A model generated the notes under the pieces. It saw only the letters and a list, made by a program, of their open reading frames with translations. It searched no databases and was not told the origin of the DNA. Of a stretch of 64,000 bases of DNA, positions 46,154 through 57,194 are shown in pieces. Each line of letters starts with the position of its first letter. Position 1 is the stretch's first letter. Made by a program: the position numbers and the translations under genes. Origin of the DNA: Malacoplasma muris (lineage in GTDB: Bacteria; Bacillota_I; Bacilli_A; Mycoplasmatales; Mycoplasmoidaceae); contig NZ_CP177248.1 in NCBI RefSeq assembly GCF_046774425.1, positions 930,001 through 994,000 on the forward strand. Direction: 5' to 3'.

Positions 46154-47254
46154 TTATAATTTATCATTTTTAGACATAGATTGTTTTATTTCTCTATATA
46201 TTTCTTCTTGCTTCAACTGAATTCTTTCAAGATCCAATTTTGGATTTAAAAAAATTGTCATGATTGAAACCAAAAATAAAAAGAATCCTATTCCAGAAAG
46301 TGTAAATACAATGTATAGATAAATGAAAAATAACCTTATAGTCTCTTTACTATTATTATTTATTCATCAATTTTGATTTTGATAATATGGAACTTCTTCA
46401 ATTAAAGAGCTAACCAAATTAAATAAAATAACAAATATTATTAACATTGCATTTGGTCATATAAAATAGTATTTATAATTTTCATTTTTACTATTTTTAA
46501 ACATAGAATAGGTTAACCAAATTGAACCCAATATTGTTATAATATCTGTAAATAAAATTCACCCAAATAAATTTCGTGATCCTGAATTGGAATTTATATT
46601 CAAATTAACTGCTCCTATAATAGCTGCAATTATTAATTTGACAATAATTAACAAAGCAAAAAGAAGTGCAATTATTCCAATAATATATTTAAAAATAATA
46701 ATTGAAATAGGTTTTGTTTTATATTGATAAAATCTTCCACTCCTAACTTCTTCTATCATTCTTTTCAATGCCATATCACGAACTATTTGTTCTTTTATTC
46801 CCTCAGTAGTAATATTTTCTGGATTAAATCCATATGTAGAAAATGGACTTCCACCATACTGAAAAGATTGCTTTGTTGAATTCTCATTTACTGTTTTAGA
46901 TTCTACTTTTTGAACTGTTTCTACTGTCTCATTTTTGGATAAATCATATTTAAATACATTTTTTATGTAAACATTTATGTAATTAATTTCATCATACATT
47001 TCATTGATGTTTAAATTTGATACATCAATTAATTTAACATTTGTATTGTTAATTACATTTAATTTTTCCAATCATTCTTTTGATGATGAACCTTTTCCTT
47101 GCTTTTTTTCAGCAAAATCCAATATAGAAATTTGTTTTAAAATTAATTCTGCAAATGCGTTTTTATTTAAATTGTTAGCTAAAAAAGAATTATTAAATAT
47201 TTTTGTTAAATTATCTTTGGATGTATCAATTAATAATTTATAAGTTATTTTCAT
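46154..47254 (-). CDS. Hypothetical membrane protein downstream of holA, 366 aa
   Basis: The N-terminal 180 residues are soluble, polar and helical with an Asn/Ser/Phe/Gly linker (STKQSFQYGGSPFSTYGF). Four membrane helices follow: IGIIALLFALLIIVKLIIAA, ILFTDIITILGSIWLTYSMF, MLIIFVILFNLVSSL and YIVFTLSGIGFFLFLVSIM. The protein ends in a short charged helix (LERIQLKQEEIYREIK). Two UGA Trp codons join the three parts. Its start overlaps the end of holA by 17 nt, so the two are translated together. No family is recognised. Confidence 0.7.
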
Positions 47255-48170
47255 AATTCACACCCTTTATTAAAAATAATTTTAAAGATTGATTGATATC
47301 TTTCCTACCTGAGAAAATATCTTTCTCTAATTCTAACAAATTTTTAAGTAATATATCAATATAATCATTATTATATTTTGAAAATAAATTTATTCAATTT
47401 TCTATTTGAAATCTTACAACGCCAAAATCTTTTTCTAAGGAATCAATGTTCTTATTAACATTAAAATATTGGATATATAGTTTTAAAGAATAAAGTTGTG
47501 ATATTAATATATTTAGTATTGAAAAAAAATCAATTTTTATTTCCTCAAAATACTTTATTTGTTGTATAAGTTCCAAAGATCTATCATTTAAAAAATTATC
47601 AACTAATTTAAATATATTAGAATCTACATCATATGATATTAAACTATTTATTAAATCTATATTAATTTCAGTTAGTTTAAATACAAATAATTTATTTAAT
47701 TCAGATGCAATATAAGAACCATTTAGAGGAAGTCTTTCTGCTAATACATCAACTAATTTATTGTCAAAATAAAAATTATTAAAATTTAAATAATCTATTA
47801 TAAATTTTTTTACTGTGTATTTATTTAATTGCTTTAAATAATAACTTTGCTCAAAAAAAGAAAATGCATTTTTTGAAATTTTATTTGAGTAACAAATTAC
47901 ATAAACTTTTGATGGTAGTTGCTTTAATGACTCTAAAAAATTAGATTCATTAACTGATAATTTTGCATTTGAAAGAAAATCTAAATTATCAATTATGACA
48001 CATGAAGCTATATTTGTATTAATATCAAAAATAGAATATTGAAATAATTTTTCTTCAATATATTCTAAATTATCATCATAATAAAACTTGTTTATATCTT
48101 TATTATTGCCTAATAATTTATTTAATTCAAAGCAAACTTGACCTACGTCATTAGAATATATTAAAATCAT
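47238..48170 (-). CDS. holA: DNA polymerase III delta subunit
   Basis: Clamp-loader subunit that opens the sliding clamp ring, 310 aa. It is a divergent AAA+ fold without Walker motifs, as expected for delta. Recognisable parts are the N-terminal MILIYSNDVGQVCFELNKLL, the CVIIDNLDFLS strand region, LAERLPLNGSYIASELNKL and the C-terminal collar domain with FFSILNILISQLYSLKLYIQ. It lies in the conserved comEC-holA-rpsT neighbourhood of Firmicutes, which supports this weakly conserved call. The C-terminal 50 codons follow a UGA Trp. Confidence 0.82.
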
Positions 48171-48190
48171 AAAATTATTTTAATATATTT

Positions 48191-49942
48191 TTATTTTTTT
48201 TTGAAATTCTTTTTTATAAAAAAGAAAATACAAACAATTATTAAAGTAATTAATATTGATAAAATAAGTCAAATATATCAATTGCTATCTAATTCAGTTT
48301 TATTTGAATTTTCATTTCCATTATCATTAATTATGTCTTTTGTATCTATCTTAAAATTATCTTTAAATATTATTTCATTATATTTATTTTTAAGAAAATA
48401 ACTTAGAAGTAAAATTCCATTGTTATATGATACATCCAATGAATTTGTGCTTATAAAAACATTCTTTTCTTCTATTAATCAACTAAAATTGTTACTAGTT
48501 ATAAATGATTTTTTAAATTCATCATAATTAAAAATATTATTTATAAAAAAATTATCTTTCAAATAGGCATAAATATCGCTTTTCTTTTTATAGTTAATGC
48601 TTAAAAGATCATCAATTTTTAGAATATCTTTTTTTTCACATAATATTCCAAAATAATTTTTATAACTATAATTTATTTCAATATCAATTGTTCCTAAATT
48701 ATTACTATAGGTAAGAATATTTATACTTTTTATTAATACATCTTTTAAATCTATTGATCCTTTTATTTCTATATCATTTTGTCTAAAACTAATTGGTAAA
48801 TATTTATCTTTTAATTCCTCTTTTATATCAATTACCAAAATATGATTATTGTTAAAATTTAAATTAATTTCATACTCTGTTTGAATATTTTTTAAAATAT
48901 TAAAAAATATCAGTTCATTATCTATTTGATTAATTAAAAAAATTATATCAACTTTATTAGTATTAAAATTCTTTTTCATTTTTATACTATAGCCAATATT
49001 TTTTAATGTTGTTCCAATATGGAATATATTTTCAATAGATGATTCATCTATTGAAAATATATTTACCTTATTAATAATATTATTATCTTTAATTGATATA
49101 TCTATTGGACTTGGTTCAAAAAACTTAGTTCCAACATAATTTAAACTAAATCTTTGAAAACCTGTATTAATTTCATATCTAATATTTTTAAGCAATAATC
49201 CATCTTTATTATTTTGAAGGTATTTTTCATAAAACATTTCAGTAGGAACATTATTATAAATAGCAAATAATTTTTTTATATTATTCTTTCTTATATTACT
49301 TACATCTGTCTCTAAATATTGAATAGAATAATTAAAAATATTTGATATTTCTCTAAAAATAAAATTATCAAATTTATTTTTTATCTTTATTGTTGAAAAA
49401 CTATTATTTAATTCTAATGTATAAAATACATTTCCATTGTTATCAATAAAAATATTATTCATAATAGAAGAATTTTTATTTGTTGTATATTCTTGTCCAT
49501 TGACAATAAATTCAAAATCCAAATTAATATCATTAAGAGAATAATTTATATTTTGTTTTACATAATTAATTATTGGATAATTAATATTTAAATAATTAGA
49601 TAATCAATCATTAAAATATCTTTTAAGGTTATAACAAAATACATTTTTTAAAAAAGAATAAATTACTTCTCTTTTATTATTAATAGAATAATAGATATTT
49701 ATATTTTTATTTTGATACTTTTCATAAGATACATTAGAAAATTTTGTAAATAATGATAATGTTTCATACTCATTATTAATTTGCAAAATATTATCTTGTT
49801 CAAAATTATTATGATTTAAATTTATATTAGTATCTAGATGTTTATTACATTTATTACTTCATAATAATGCTTGAGGAAAAATAGACAAAGACAATAAGAA
49901 AGTATAATTAATTTTCTTTCATCAATAATTGATTTGTTTCAT
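48191..49942 (-). CDS. Hypothetical bitopic membrane protein overlapping comEC, 583 aa
   Basis: The N terminus has a hydrophobic stretch (YTFLLSLSIFPQALLW) after a basic start, consistent with a signal sequence or anchor. Then come about 500 residues of strand-rich, Asn/Ile/Lys-rich sequence, and a C-terminal membrane helix (WLILSILITLIIVCIFFFI) with a basic tail (KKNFKKK). The domain between would be outside the cell, anchored at both ends. There is no lipobox. UGA Trp codons join four segments. The start has AAAGGA 8 nt upstream and lies within comEC (35-nt overlap), so synthesis is tied to comEC. No family is recognised; a part in DNA or nutrient uptake is suggested only by position. Confidence 0.72.
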
Positions 49943-51029
49943 ATTTTATATCCTTTCAATAATTTAATAATATTAAAGATGTACACATATAAATAATGGA
50001 TAATAAATTATTCATATTAGGTAGTGAAATGAATATATTAAAAGAGTCAGCTAATTTTACTAGATTTAAAAAAACATTTACAAAAGTGCTTATTGGTATA
50101 ACCATAAATTCAAAAAGAAAAAATAAACTAATAAATAAATACAAAATATAAAATATTGGAGTGAATAAATAATTGTATAAAAAAAATAATAACGAAATCT
50201 TATTACTAAATATTGAAGTATATGGCAGTAAAATTAAATTTATCAATGCTGTTAAAATAACATAATTAATAAATTTTGATTTACCTTTTATTTTTTTATT
50301 AAAAATGTTTATAACAAAAATACATAAACAACTCATTTGAAAACCATATTGAGTAAGTGCATTAGGAACAAATAAGCTAATCAATATAATACTTATATTC
50401 AAAAAATGCTTCCTATTTATTTTAGTAAATCCCAAAATAACAAACATTAATGATCTAAAAATACTAAGATTAAAATCGTTTAAATAGCAAATAAAAAATA
50501 AAAATATTAATAAAAATACATTTTTAATTATTCTATGTTTTTTAAAAATAAAATTTATTATCCCAATATAAACACTAATGTGAAACCCGCTAACAACTAT
50601 TAAATGCACAATTGATAATCTTGACAAACTATTATAAACATCATGTGAATTATCATCTTTATATGAAAATAATATCATTTTAATAATGCTGCTTACTGTT
50701 TCATCATAATATTTATCTATGTGAAGTATTAGATTTTTTCTTAATGAATATTTAAGTACTAAATCAACTCATTCAGTAATCATTATTTTATTTAAAAAGT
50801 TTAGCAAAAAATAAATACCAAAAATTATTACTGGTAAAACAAATGATAGTGCAAATGTTTTTTTATTAATTTTTATCAAACAAGAATAAGCCAAAATAAA
50901 AAATGGGAGAATTAAAAATGATAATATATCAATAAAATATAAGTTTATACATAATATCGATAAAACAATCAACTGAATATTCAAGTTATTTTTTATGAAT
51001 TCTAACATTTTATCTATATAAAATTTCAC
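49908..51029 (-). CDS. comEC: ComEC-like DNA uptake channel core, GTG start
   Basis: Competence-domain membrane protein of 373 aa. LSIVHLIVVSGFHISVYIG matches the conserved helix motif of ComEC (HLLAISGLHV in relatives), and SIFRSLMFVILGF matches the R-containing helix that follows. About ten membrane helices are visible. The large N-terminal OB-like region is short, and the C-terminal metallo-beta-lactamase domain of full ComEC is absent, as in other small mycoplasma versions. In competent bacteria it passes single-stranded DNA into the cytoplasm; in mycoplasmas, scavenging of nucleotides is a possible use. The GTG start has GGGGG 5 nt upstream. It is the first gene of the comEC-holA transcript. 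Confidence 0.85.
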
Positions 51030-51087
51030 AATACCCCCATATATAAAAACGTAAGAAAATAATCAAATTTTAAAATATTCATAAAAA

Positions 51088-51125
51088 AAATAAACAACTC
51101 TATATCTATATAAAGTTGTTTATTT
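51088..51125 (-). terminator. Terminator of the scpA-valS operon, overlapping the valS stop codon
   Basis: AGTTGTTTATTT (51114-51125) and its complement AAATAAACAACT (51088-51099) form a perfect 12-bp stem with a 14-nt loop, followed in the transcript by TTTTTTTT. In transcript sense the 5' arm contains the valS UAA. Confidence 0.88.
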
Positions 51126-53696
51126 AATATTTAAAGCTAATTTAACTTTTTTAAGCTTTTCTTTATAATCTTCATATTTTTTCCTTTCTAAAGAAACTTT
51201 TTCCTTTGGAGCTTTTTCTAAAAAAGATTTATTATTTAATATTTGCTCACTTCTATTAACCTCAGATTCAAGAAGTTTTAATTTTTTTTGTAATTCACTA
51301 ATATTATTTTCGTCTTTTTTAAATGAATTAAGAATTACAATTGAAAATTCATCAAAAATAATGTGTTTATTAGTAATTGAATTTGAATTTATTTCTTTCA
51401 CAAAAATATTTTCCGATTCTAATAAAAGCTTAATTTTATCTTTTTGTTTTTCCAAATTCTTAATTTCGTTTGTTGAAATTGCAATTTCAAAACGGTCCTT
51501 TTTAGATAACTTATTGTCAAATCTAATTCTTCTTATATGTTCAATGATTTTTAAAGAGTCATTGATTAATTTACTATCACCTTTAATAATTTGAACAAAA
51601 TCAGATTTTTCAAAAATAATATTTTCACATGTTTTATTTGGTAACATATCATACAAATAACTTGTTATATAAGGACATGCAGGATGTAATAATATTAATA
51701 TGTTTTTCATTACATAAAATAATATATAAATATGATTTATATCTTTTTTATCTCTGTTTTTGTTTAATTCTAAATAAGTATTACAATAATCATTTTTGAA
51801 AAAATCTATTATATGATTTAAACCAAAAATTAAATTATATTTTTTAAAATTAATTTTAACAGAGTTATACATTTTAAAAAACTTATTAATAATTCAATAG
51901 TCTATCTGCAAAAAATTTTTTTTGTCATAATTTTCACTATAAATACTTTTATACTCCAAAATATATCTAAAAGAATTTCACAATTTATTTAAAAATGTCC
52001 AACATAAATCAATTCTATTATTAGTTTCTTTTAATGATAATCTAACATCTTCTCCAGGATGAGAATTTGTTAGTAGCATTAATCTTAAAGTATCAGCACC
52101 TTTTTCTTTTATAACTTGTTGAGGATCAATACCATTACCTAATGATTTAGACATTTTTCTACCTATCTCATCTCTTATTAATCCTGTAACATATACATTT
52201 TTAAAAGGAGGTTCTTTTTTTAAATATAAAGAGAACAAAATCATTCTAACAATTCAAAAGAAAATAATATCATATCCAGTTACAAGAACATCTGTTGGAA
52301 AAAATCTTTCACTATCAAATTGAGTACAAGTAATAGGTCATAATCCAGATGAAAATCAAGTATCTAGTACATCACTATCTTGAGTTCAATTTTTAATGTC
52401 TTTTGGAGGATTTATACCAACAAAAATCTTATTTGTTTTTTTATGATATCAAGCTGGTATTTGATGTCCCCATCATAATTGTCTTGAAATACATCAATCA
52501 TCAATATTTTTTACCCAATTGATTAAAGTTTTCTCAAATTTTGCAGGATAAAAAACTAATTTATTTTTACTTGATTGTAATTTTATTATTTTTTCTGAAA
52601 AATAATCCATTTTAATAAATCATTGTTCAGACAAAAGTGGTTCAATTATCTCATTACTTCTTTCTGAGTAACCAACATTACTAATTGTTTCTTCTTCTTT
52701 TATTAACAAATTATTTTTCTTAAAAAAATCTACTACAAGTCTTGAGCATTCTAATCTATCAATGCCTTTATAATGTATAGCGTTTTCATTCATTTTTCCA
52801 TCATAATCAATGCAACTCAATGATTCAAGTTTATATTTTTTACCCAATTCATAGTCATTAAAATCATGAGCAGGGGTACATTTCATTACTCCTGTACCAA
52901 ATTTTTTGTCAATATAATTATCAGATAAAATTGGTATTAATTTATTTGTTAATGGATTAATGACCTTTTTACCAATATATTTTTTATATCTTTTATCTGT
53001 ATCATTTACAAAAACAGCAGAATCAACAAAAATTGTTTCAGGTCTGGTTGTTGCAACTATTAAGAAATCAGTTTTATTTTCCAAAAAGTATTTAATATAA
53101 AACATTTTCTTATTAACTTCTTTTTTTATAACCTCTATATTTGATACTGCTGTTTTTAATTTAACGTCTCAATTAACAAGTTTATATCCTCTATAAATCA
53201 ACCCATCATTATATAAATCAACAAATGTTTTAGTAACTAATTCATTTGATTGTTTGTCCAATGTAAATCTTTCATGTTCATAATCTAAAAATAATCCTAA
53301 TTCTTTTCATTGTTTTCTAATCTTATCTGCATTTTCTTGTGCTCATTCATTTAATAACATTATTTTTTCATTTCTAGTTTTGTTATTTAATAAATTACTC
53401 TTATTAGAATTTTTTAAAAAACTTTCATATTTTGTTTGTGTTGCAATCCCTGCATGATCCATTCCAGAAAACCATATAGAATTTAAACCTTTTAAGGAAT
53501 TGTATCTAAAAATAAAATCTTGAACAGTACAATTTAAAGCATGACCAACATGTAATATACCTGTTAAATTTGGTGGTGGCAATATCATTGAAAAAATATT
53601 ATCTTTTGCTTTAAGAGCATTAGTATTCTTTTTATTTTGATATTTGAATAAATCTGTATTTTTTTCACAAATATTAAAATCAAATTTTGTATTCAT
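51120..53696 (-). CDS. valS: Valyl-tRNA synthetase
   Basis: Class I synthetase for valine with a CP1 editing domain, 858 aa. The N-terminal PPPNLTGILHVGHAL carries the HIGH motif, and the KMSKS motif is in GRKMSKSLGNGIDPQQVI. Editing-domain sequence TTRPETIFVDSAVFVND and KCTPAHDFNDYELGKKY is typical. The C-terminal coiled-coil arm specific to ValRS is present (LQKKLKLLESEVNRSEQIL and LERKKYEDYKEKLKKVK). The start is set by AGGAGG 5 nt upstream; an ATG five codons earlier is unlikely. Numerous UGA Trp codons break the gene under the standard code. It follows ysxC by 8 nt. Confidence 0.96.
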
Positions 53697-53704
53697 ATAT
53701 CCTC

Positions 53705-54262
53705 CTAACAAAAATTATCAATGCAATTAAATAGTTTAGTAATATTTGTTTTTTTCTTTGCACTAATTGGAATTAATTTATCTACATCTACATTTAAGTA
53801 TGATGCAATCTTAATTTTATTATTATCAAAATGGCTTTTAGAGTATTTATCTGATTTATTTAGTAAAATGTAAAAATTTGGAAAATTGTTACTTAAAAAA
53901 TCAACCATTTCAACATCTTTTTCAGTTATTACATTAATGTCACAAACCAAAAAGACACAAATTAAATTTTCTCTTTGTGTTAAATAAGTGTTAATTATGT
54001 TTAATAAATCCAATTGTTTAGATTTACTTACATTTGCAAAACCATATCCTGGTAAATCAACAACTCTATATTTCCCAAAATCAAAAAAATTAACTAATTG
54101 TGTTCTTCCTGGCATATTAGACGTTTTTGCTATATTATTATTTGCAAGTGTATTAATCAACGATGATTTCCCTACATTAGACCTACCAATAAAACATATT
54201 TCTTTTTTAGTATCAGAAATTCAATCTCTTGGTGATTCTGCAGATTTTATAAACATAGCCAT
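53705..54262 (-). CDS. ysxC: YsxC/EngB family GTPase
   Basis: Small essential GTPase for assembly of the 50S ribosomal subunit, 185 aa. G1 is IGRSNVGKSSLIN, G2 lies at MPGRTQLVNFF, G3 is VDLPGYGFANVSK, G4 is LLNKSDKYSK and G5 is PISAKKKTN. The first 35 residues are reached through a UGA Trp (SPRDW), without which the P-loop would be missing. An alternative ATG lies two codons downstream. It is translated 3 nt after yneF and 8 nt before valS. Confidence 0.95.
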
Positions 54263-54265
54263 AAT

Positions 54266-54499
54266 TTATTTAGCATTTTTCTTAAAAGTTGCCATAATCT
54301 GTTTAATTTGTTTTTCAGTAGGTTTTCTTCCCATTTGTTGATACATAGATCTAATTTGTGCCTCAGTAATTGGAGGGTTATCTTTTAATTGTTTTTTAAA
54401 ATATTTCATTGCTAAAAAATAACCTAAAATCGCTCCAGCAATTATTGCAAGGGGTATTCCTATTGAAAGTGATAAAATAAGTGCTAAACTTGAAACCAT
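54266..54499 (-). CDS. UPF0154 family membrane protein (YneF-like)
   Basis: A 77-aa protein with one N-terminal membrane helix (ALILSLSIGIPLAIIAGAIL GYFLA region) and a cytoplasmic tail with the family signature PPITEAQIRSMYQQMGRKPT followed by KQIKQIMATFKKNAK. UPF0154 (YneF in Bacillus) is widespread in Firmicutes and mollicutes and its role is unknown. AAGGAG lies 9 nt before the ATG. It sits between scpB and ysxC. Confidence 0.9.
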   Translation of the reverse strand: MVSSLALILSLSIGIPLAIIAGAILGYFLAMKYFKKQLKDNPPITEAQIRSMYQQMGRKPTEKQIKQIMATFKKNAK

Positions 54500-54525
54500 T
54501 ATTATTCTCCTTAAATAACTTTTTT

Positions 54526-55092
54526 CTATTCATATCGATTTGAATCAAAAAAATCTAAATCGCTATCATCATCTAAATCATCATTTGGCAATACAATTTC
54601 TGGCAATTCTTTTATAGAATTAATTCCAAATGTATCATAAAACAATTTTGTCACTTGATATAGATATGGCTTACCAACAGCCTCTGATCTACCAGCTTCT
54701 TCAACCAATCCAAACTCAATTAATTTTTCAATTGTTGGGGTTGGATCAACTTTTCTCATATCATGTATTTGTGTTCTTGTACATGGTTCATTATAAGCAA
54801 TAATAGCAAGTGTTTCTATCATTGCTTGGTTAAGCGGATTTTTAAGCTTAACATTGAAATTCTTAGAAATTATATTATTTATTTCTGGTTTAGTAACTAA
54901 TTTATAATCATCACCAAATTTTCTAAGTATTAATCCTCTTTGGGAACTTCTTTCATATTCCACTATCATTTCATCAATAACTGCTATCAAATCATTTTCA
55001 TCTAACTTTGTTATTTTTTTTAATTTTTCAATAGTTGCACCTTCTTTTCCAGAAATAAATAAAACTCCTTCTATAATACTTTTAATGTTCAT
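54526..55092 (-). CDS. scpB: ScpB, segregation and condensation protein B
   Basis: Winged-helix kleisin-interacting subunit of the Smc-ScpA-ScpB condensin, 188 aa. IIEGVLFISGKEGATIEKL is the N-terminal signature. NQAMIETLAIIAYNEPCTRTQIHDMR and LVEEAGRSEAVGKPYLYQVTKLF are strongly typical. The start chosen has GAGGG 5 nt upstream and overlaps the scpA end by 11 nt. An acidic tail (DDLDDDSDLDFF) ends the protein. Confidence 0.95.
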   Translation of the reverse strand: MNIKSIIEGVLFISGKEGATIEKLKKITKLDENDLIAVIDEMIVEYERSSQRGLILRKFGDDYKLVTKPEINNIISKNFNVKLKNPLNQAMIETLAIIAYNEPCTRTQIHDMRKVDPTPTIEKLIEFGLVEEAGRSEAVGKPYLYQVTKLFYDTFGINSIKELPEIVLPNDDLDDDSDLDFFDSNRYE

Positions 55093-55918
55093 TTTCGCCC
55101 TCATCTAATTTATTTTTAATAATATATATTTGATCATCATCTTCAGGTTGTTCTATTAAGATATATCCATTACGGACTAAAACAAGAATAGCTACAAATG
55201 CAACAACAAAATATTGTTTAGAAAATTTTTCATCAGGAATGCTTGCTATATAATCATCAAGAGTTATCTTTGTATTAAAATCATAATTTTCTAAAAATAA
55301 TTTAATATCATTTTCTACAACATCTATTGATATTTCACTTACATCAATAACTGCAATATTTGATTTTGGTTTTCCCATATTTTCTAGTTTTATATAAACT
55401 TTTTGCATTGCCTTTAAAATCTTATTTATATCAATATTTTGAGGTATAAAATTGCTATTTTTTGACTCTTCATTTATATATTCATTTAAATCATAAGTTT
55501 CTTTGTCATGCATTTTATAACGTATTTCAAGTTTATCCATTAGTTGAGGAACAATATTTTGATATTGTTTATATACAAGTAATCTTTGTATAAATTTATC
55601 TCTTTCTATTTCTTTATTTAGTTTTTCTACAGTATCAATTACTGGCAAAGCTTTTTTTGATTTTAATTCTAATAAATAAGATGCAAGTAACAAGTATTCT
55701 GTTAAATCATCAATTTTTATTGATGCAATATTATTATTAACAAAATCAATATATTGCTTTGTAATTTCTACAAGATTTAATGTCATTATATCCATTTTTC
55801 TTTCTTTTACTAATGCAACCAATAAGTCAAAAGAACCATTAAAATCCATAATACTTATATTGCATTCTAAACTTTTAAAATCAAAATTAGATCTTATTTT
55901 ATCTCCTATATTGCTCAT
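55082..55918 (-). CDS. scpA: ScpA, segregation and condensation protein A
   Basis: Kleisin subunit that bridges the Smc heads in bacterial condensin, 278 aa. The N-terminal domain has FNGSFDLLVALVKERKMDIMTLNLVEITKQYIDFV and DDLTEYLLLASYLLELKSKKALP, the latter a family hallmark. The C-terminal winged helix ends in KQYFVVAFVAILVLVRNGYILIEQ. The ATG has AGAGGA 8 nt upstream and a TATAAT near 55946-55951. It heads the transcript scpA-scpB-yneF-ysxC-valS. Confidence 0.95.
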   Translation of the reverse strand: MSNIGDKIRSNFDFKSLECNISIMDFNGSFDLLVALVKERKMDIMTLNLVEITKQYIDFVNNNIASIKIDDLTEYLLLASYLLELKSKKALPVIDTVEKLNKEIERDKFIQRLLVYKQYQNIVPQLMDKLEIRYKMHDKETYDLNEYINEESKNSNFIPQNIDINKILKAMQKVYIKLENMGKPKSNIAVIDVSEISIDVVENDIKLFLENYDFNTKITLDDYIASIPDEKFSKQYFVVAFVAILVLVRNGYILIEQPEDDDQIYIIKNKLDEGENEH

Positions 55919-55945
55919 TTCAACATCCTCTAACCATATAATTTT

Positions 55946-55951
55946 ATTATA
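55946..55951 (-). promoter_or_regulatory. Possible -10 box of the scpA operon
   Basis: TATAAT on the minus strand, 27 nt before the scpA ATG and 46 nt after the plsC terminator. The -35 region is not convincing. Confidence 0.45.
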
Positions 55952-55996
55952 ATAACTATAAATATTAGAAATTTTATATAGATATTAAATACAAAT

Positions 55997-56033
55997 AAAA
56001 AAGTAGCATATTTATTTTAAATGCTACTTTTTT
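55997..56033 (-). terminator. Terminator of plsC, overlapping its stop codon
   Basis: AAAAAAGTAGCAT pairs perfectly with ATGCTACTTTTTT across an 11-nt loop. The UAG of plsC is in the 5' arm. The transcript continues into U-rich sequence. Confidence 0.88.
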
Positions 56034-57121
56034 AAATTATTTTTTTTATTATTTGTTTTTGATTTTTTTGTTGTATTTTTATTTTCTAATTTCTTTTGTG
56101 TTGTTTTTTTTATACTATTTGATTTATATGTTTTTGTTGATTTTAAATTTTGTTTATTTTTAGATTTACTATTATGTTTAACTGATGAAGTTTTATTTAC
56201 ATTATTTTTTAATTTACTATTTTCAATATTATTTTCATCTTGTAAACTAATAGTTAATTTTTTATTAATTTCATCTTCAACTTTATTATTATCACTTTGC
56301 ATCTCATCAACATTATGTGTTAATGCTTTTTGAGGGTCATATAATTTTGATTTATTTTCTTTTTCAAGCTCATTATATTTTTCAAGCATAATTTTTCTTA
56401 ATTTTACAGCCAATCCTTCTCTACTAGTGTGAATGAATTCAGTTGGCTTAATACAAGGCAAAAATCTAACATTGATTTCCTTATATTTAAAAAAACTTTT
56501 TTTATCTTCTTGTTCTACACCAACAGAACCTTGTATAACAACTGGAACTATTGGTCTCATTGTAGCAAAAGCAGGCTCAAGAGCTGCACTTTTAAATTCT
56601 CCAAAATCATGTGATAAAATTCTTGTTCCTTCTATAAAAACAACAACAGATCTTTTAGCTAAAATTTTCTTTTCCTCTTCAATACATTTAAAAGCACTTC
56701 TTAAATTTTTTCTATCAATGAAAATTGTATCAATTAATTTTGCAGCATTTCCTACATTCTTATTATTTAATAACTCTATTTTTGAAACAAATACTGGTCT
56801 AATAACCTTTTGCTCCTGTGAAAATATTTTAATTAGTAGTAATGGATCAAATCCTGCTTTATGATTACAAACATACATTACAGGCACTTGTGGTATTTTT
56901 TCAATTCCATCGTAGTTTATTTTACAATTAGCAATAAATGTTGCCTTTGAAGTCTGTTTATAAACATAACTATATCTTTCTTCTTCACTTAATAAATCTG
57001 GATCAGAATAATATTTTTTATACAAATTTTTTGACTTAGATAAACCTATTAGTAATGATATTGCAACAAAAGGAAATGATATTGCGTGTCCAAGATTTCT
57101 GAAAAATATTTTTGCTTTCAT
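56024..57121 (-). CDS. plsC: PlsC-like acyltransferase with long basic tail
   Basis: 1-acyl-sn-glycerol-3-phosphate acyltransferase, the second acylation step to phosphatidic acid at the membrane. The HX4D motif is NHKAGFD (His87, Asp92), the substrate block is FIEGTR (164-167) and PIVPVVIQGS follows. The catalytic domain ends near residue 250. The remaining 110 residues are a low-complexity, strongly basic tail (KHNSKSKNKQNLKSTKTYKS and NTTKKSKTNNKKNN) with no counterpart in typical PlsC of about 240 aa. The tail could bind membrane phosphates or nucleic acid. It stands alone between the scpA operon and the ribosomal cluster and its stop lies in the terminator. Confidence 0.9.
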   Translation of the reverse strand: MKAKIFFRNLGHAISFPFVAISLLIGLSKSKNLYKKYYSDPDLLSEEERYSYVYKQTSKATFIANCKINYDGIEKIPQVPVMYVCNHKAGFDPLLLIKIFSQEQKVIRPVFVSKIELLNNKNVGNAAKLIDTIFIDRKNLRSAFKCIEEEKKILAKRSVVVFIEGTRILSHDFGEFKSAALEPAFATMRPIVPVVIQGSVGVEQEDKKSFFKYKEINVRFLPCIKPTEFIHTSREGLAVKLRKIMLEKYNELEKENKSKLYDPQKALTHNVDEMQSDNNKVEDEINKKLTISLQDENNIENSKLKNNVNKTSSVKHNSKSKNKQNLKSTKTYKSNSIKKTTQKKLENKNTTKKSKTNNKKNNLKK

Positions 57122-57149
57122 AATAATATAACCTACCTTATAACTTTAT

Positions 57150-57191
57150 AATAAAAATATCATTAAGTACTAACTTAATGATATTTTTATT
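57150..57191 (-). terminator. Terminator of the ribosomal protein cluster
   Basis: AATAAAAATATCATTAAGT (57150-57168) pairs perfectly with ACTTAATGATATTTTTATT (57173-57191), loop 4 nt, with T-rich sequence after it. It starts 3 nt after the rplQ stop. Confidence 0.9.
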
Positions 57192-57194
57192 AAA

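Noticed and set aside
49800..49942. Lipoprotein signal in the 583-aa protein and in PstS
   Set aside because: A hydrophobic N-terminal segment is present in both, but neither has a lipobox. The only nearby Cys in the 583-aa protein follows Ser-Asn-Lys, and PstS has none.
49908..51029. comEC as a decayed pseudogene because it lacks the beta-lactamase-like domain
   Set aside because: The frame is intact with a good GTG start and ribosome-binding site, the competence-domain motifs are kept, and short versions are usual in mycoplasmas.
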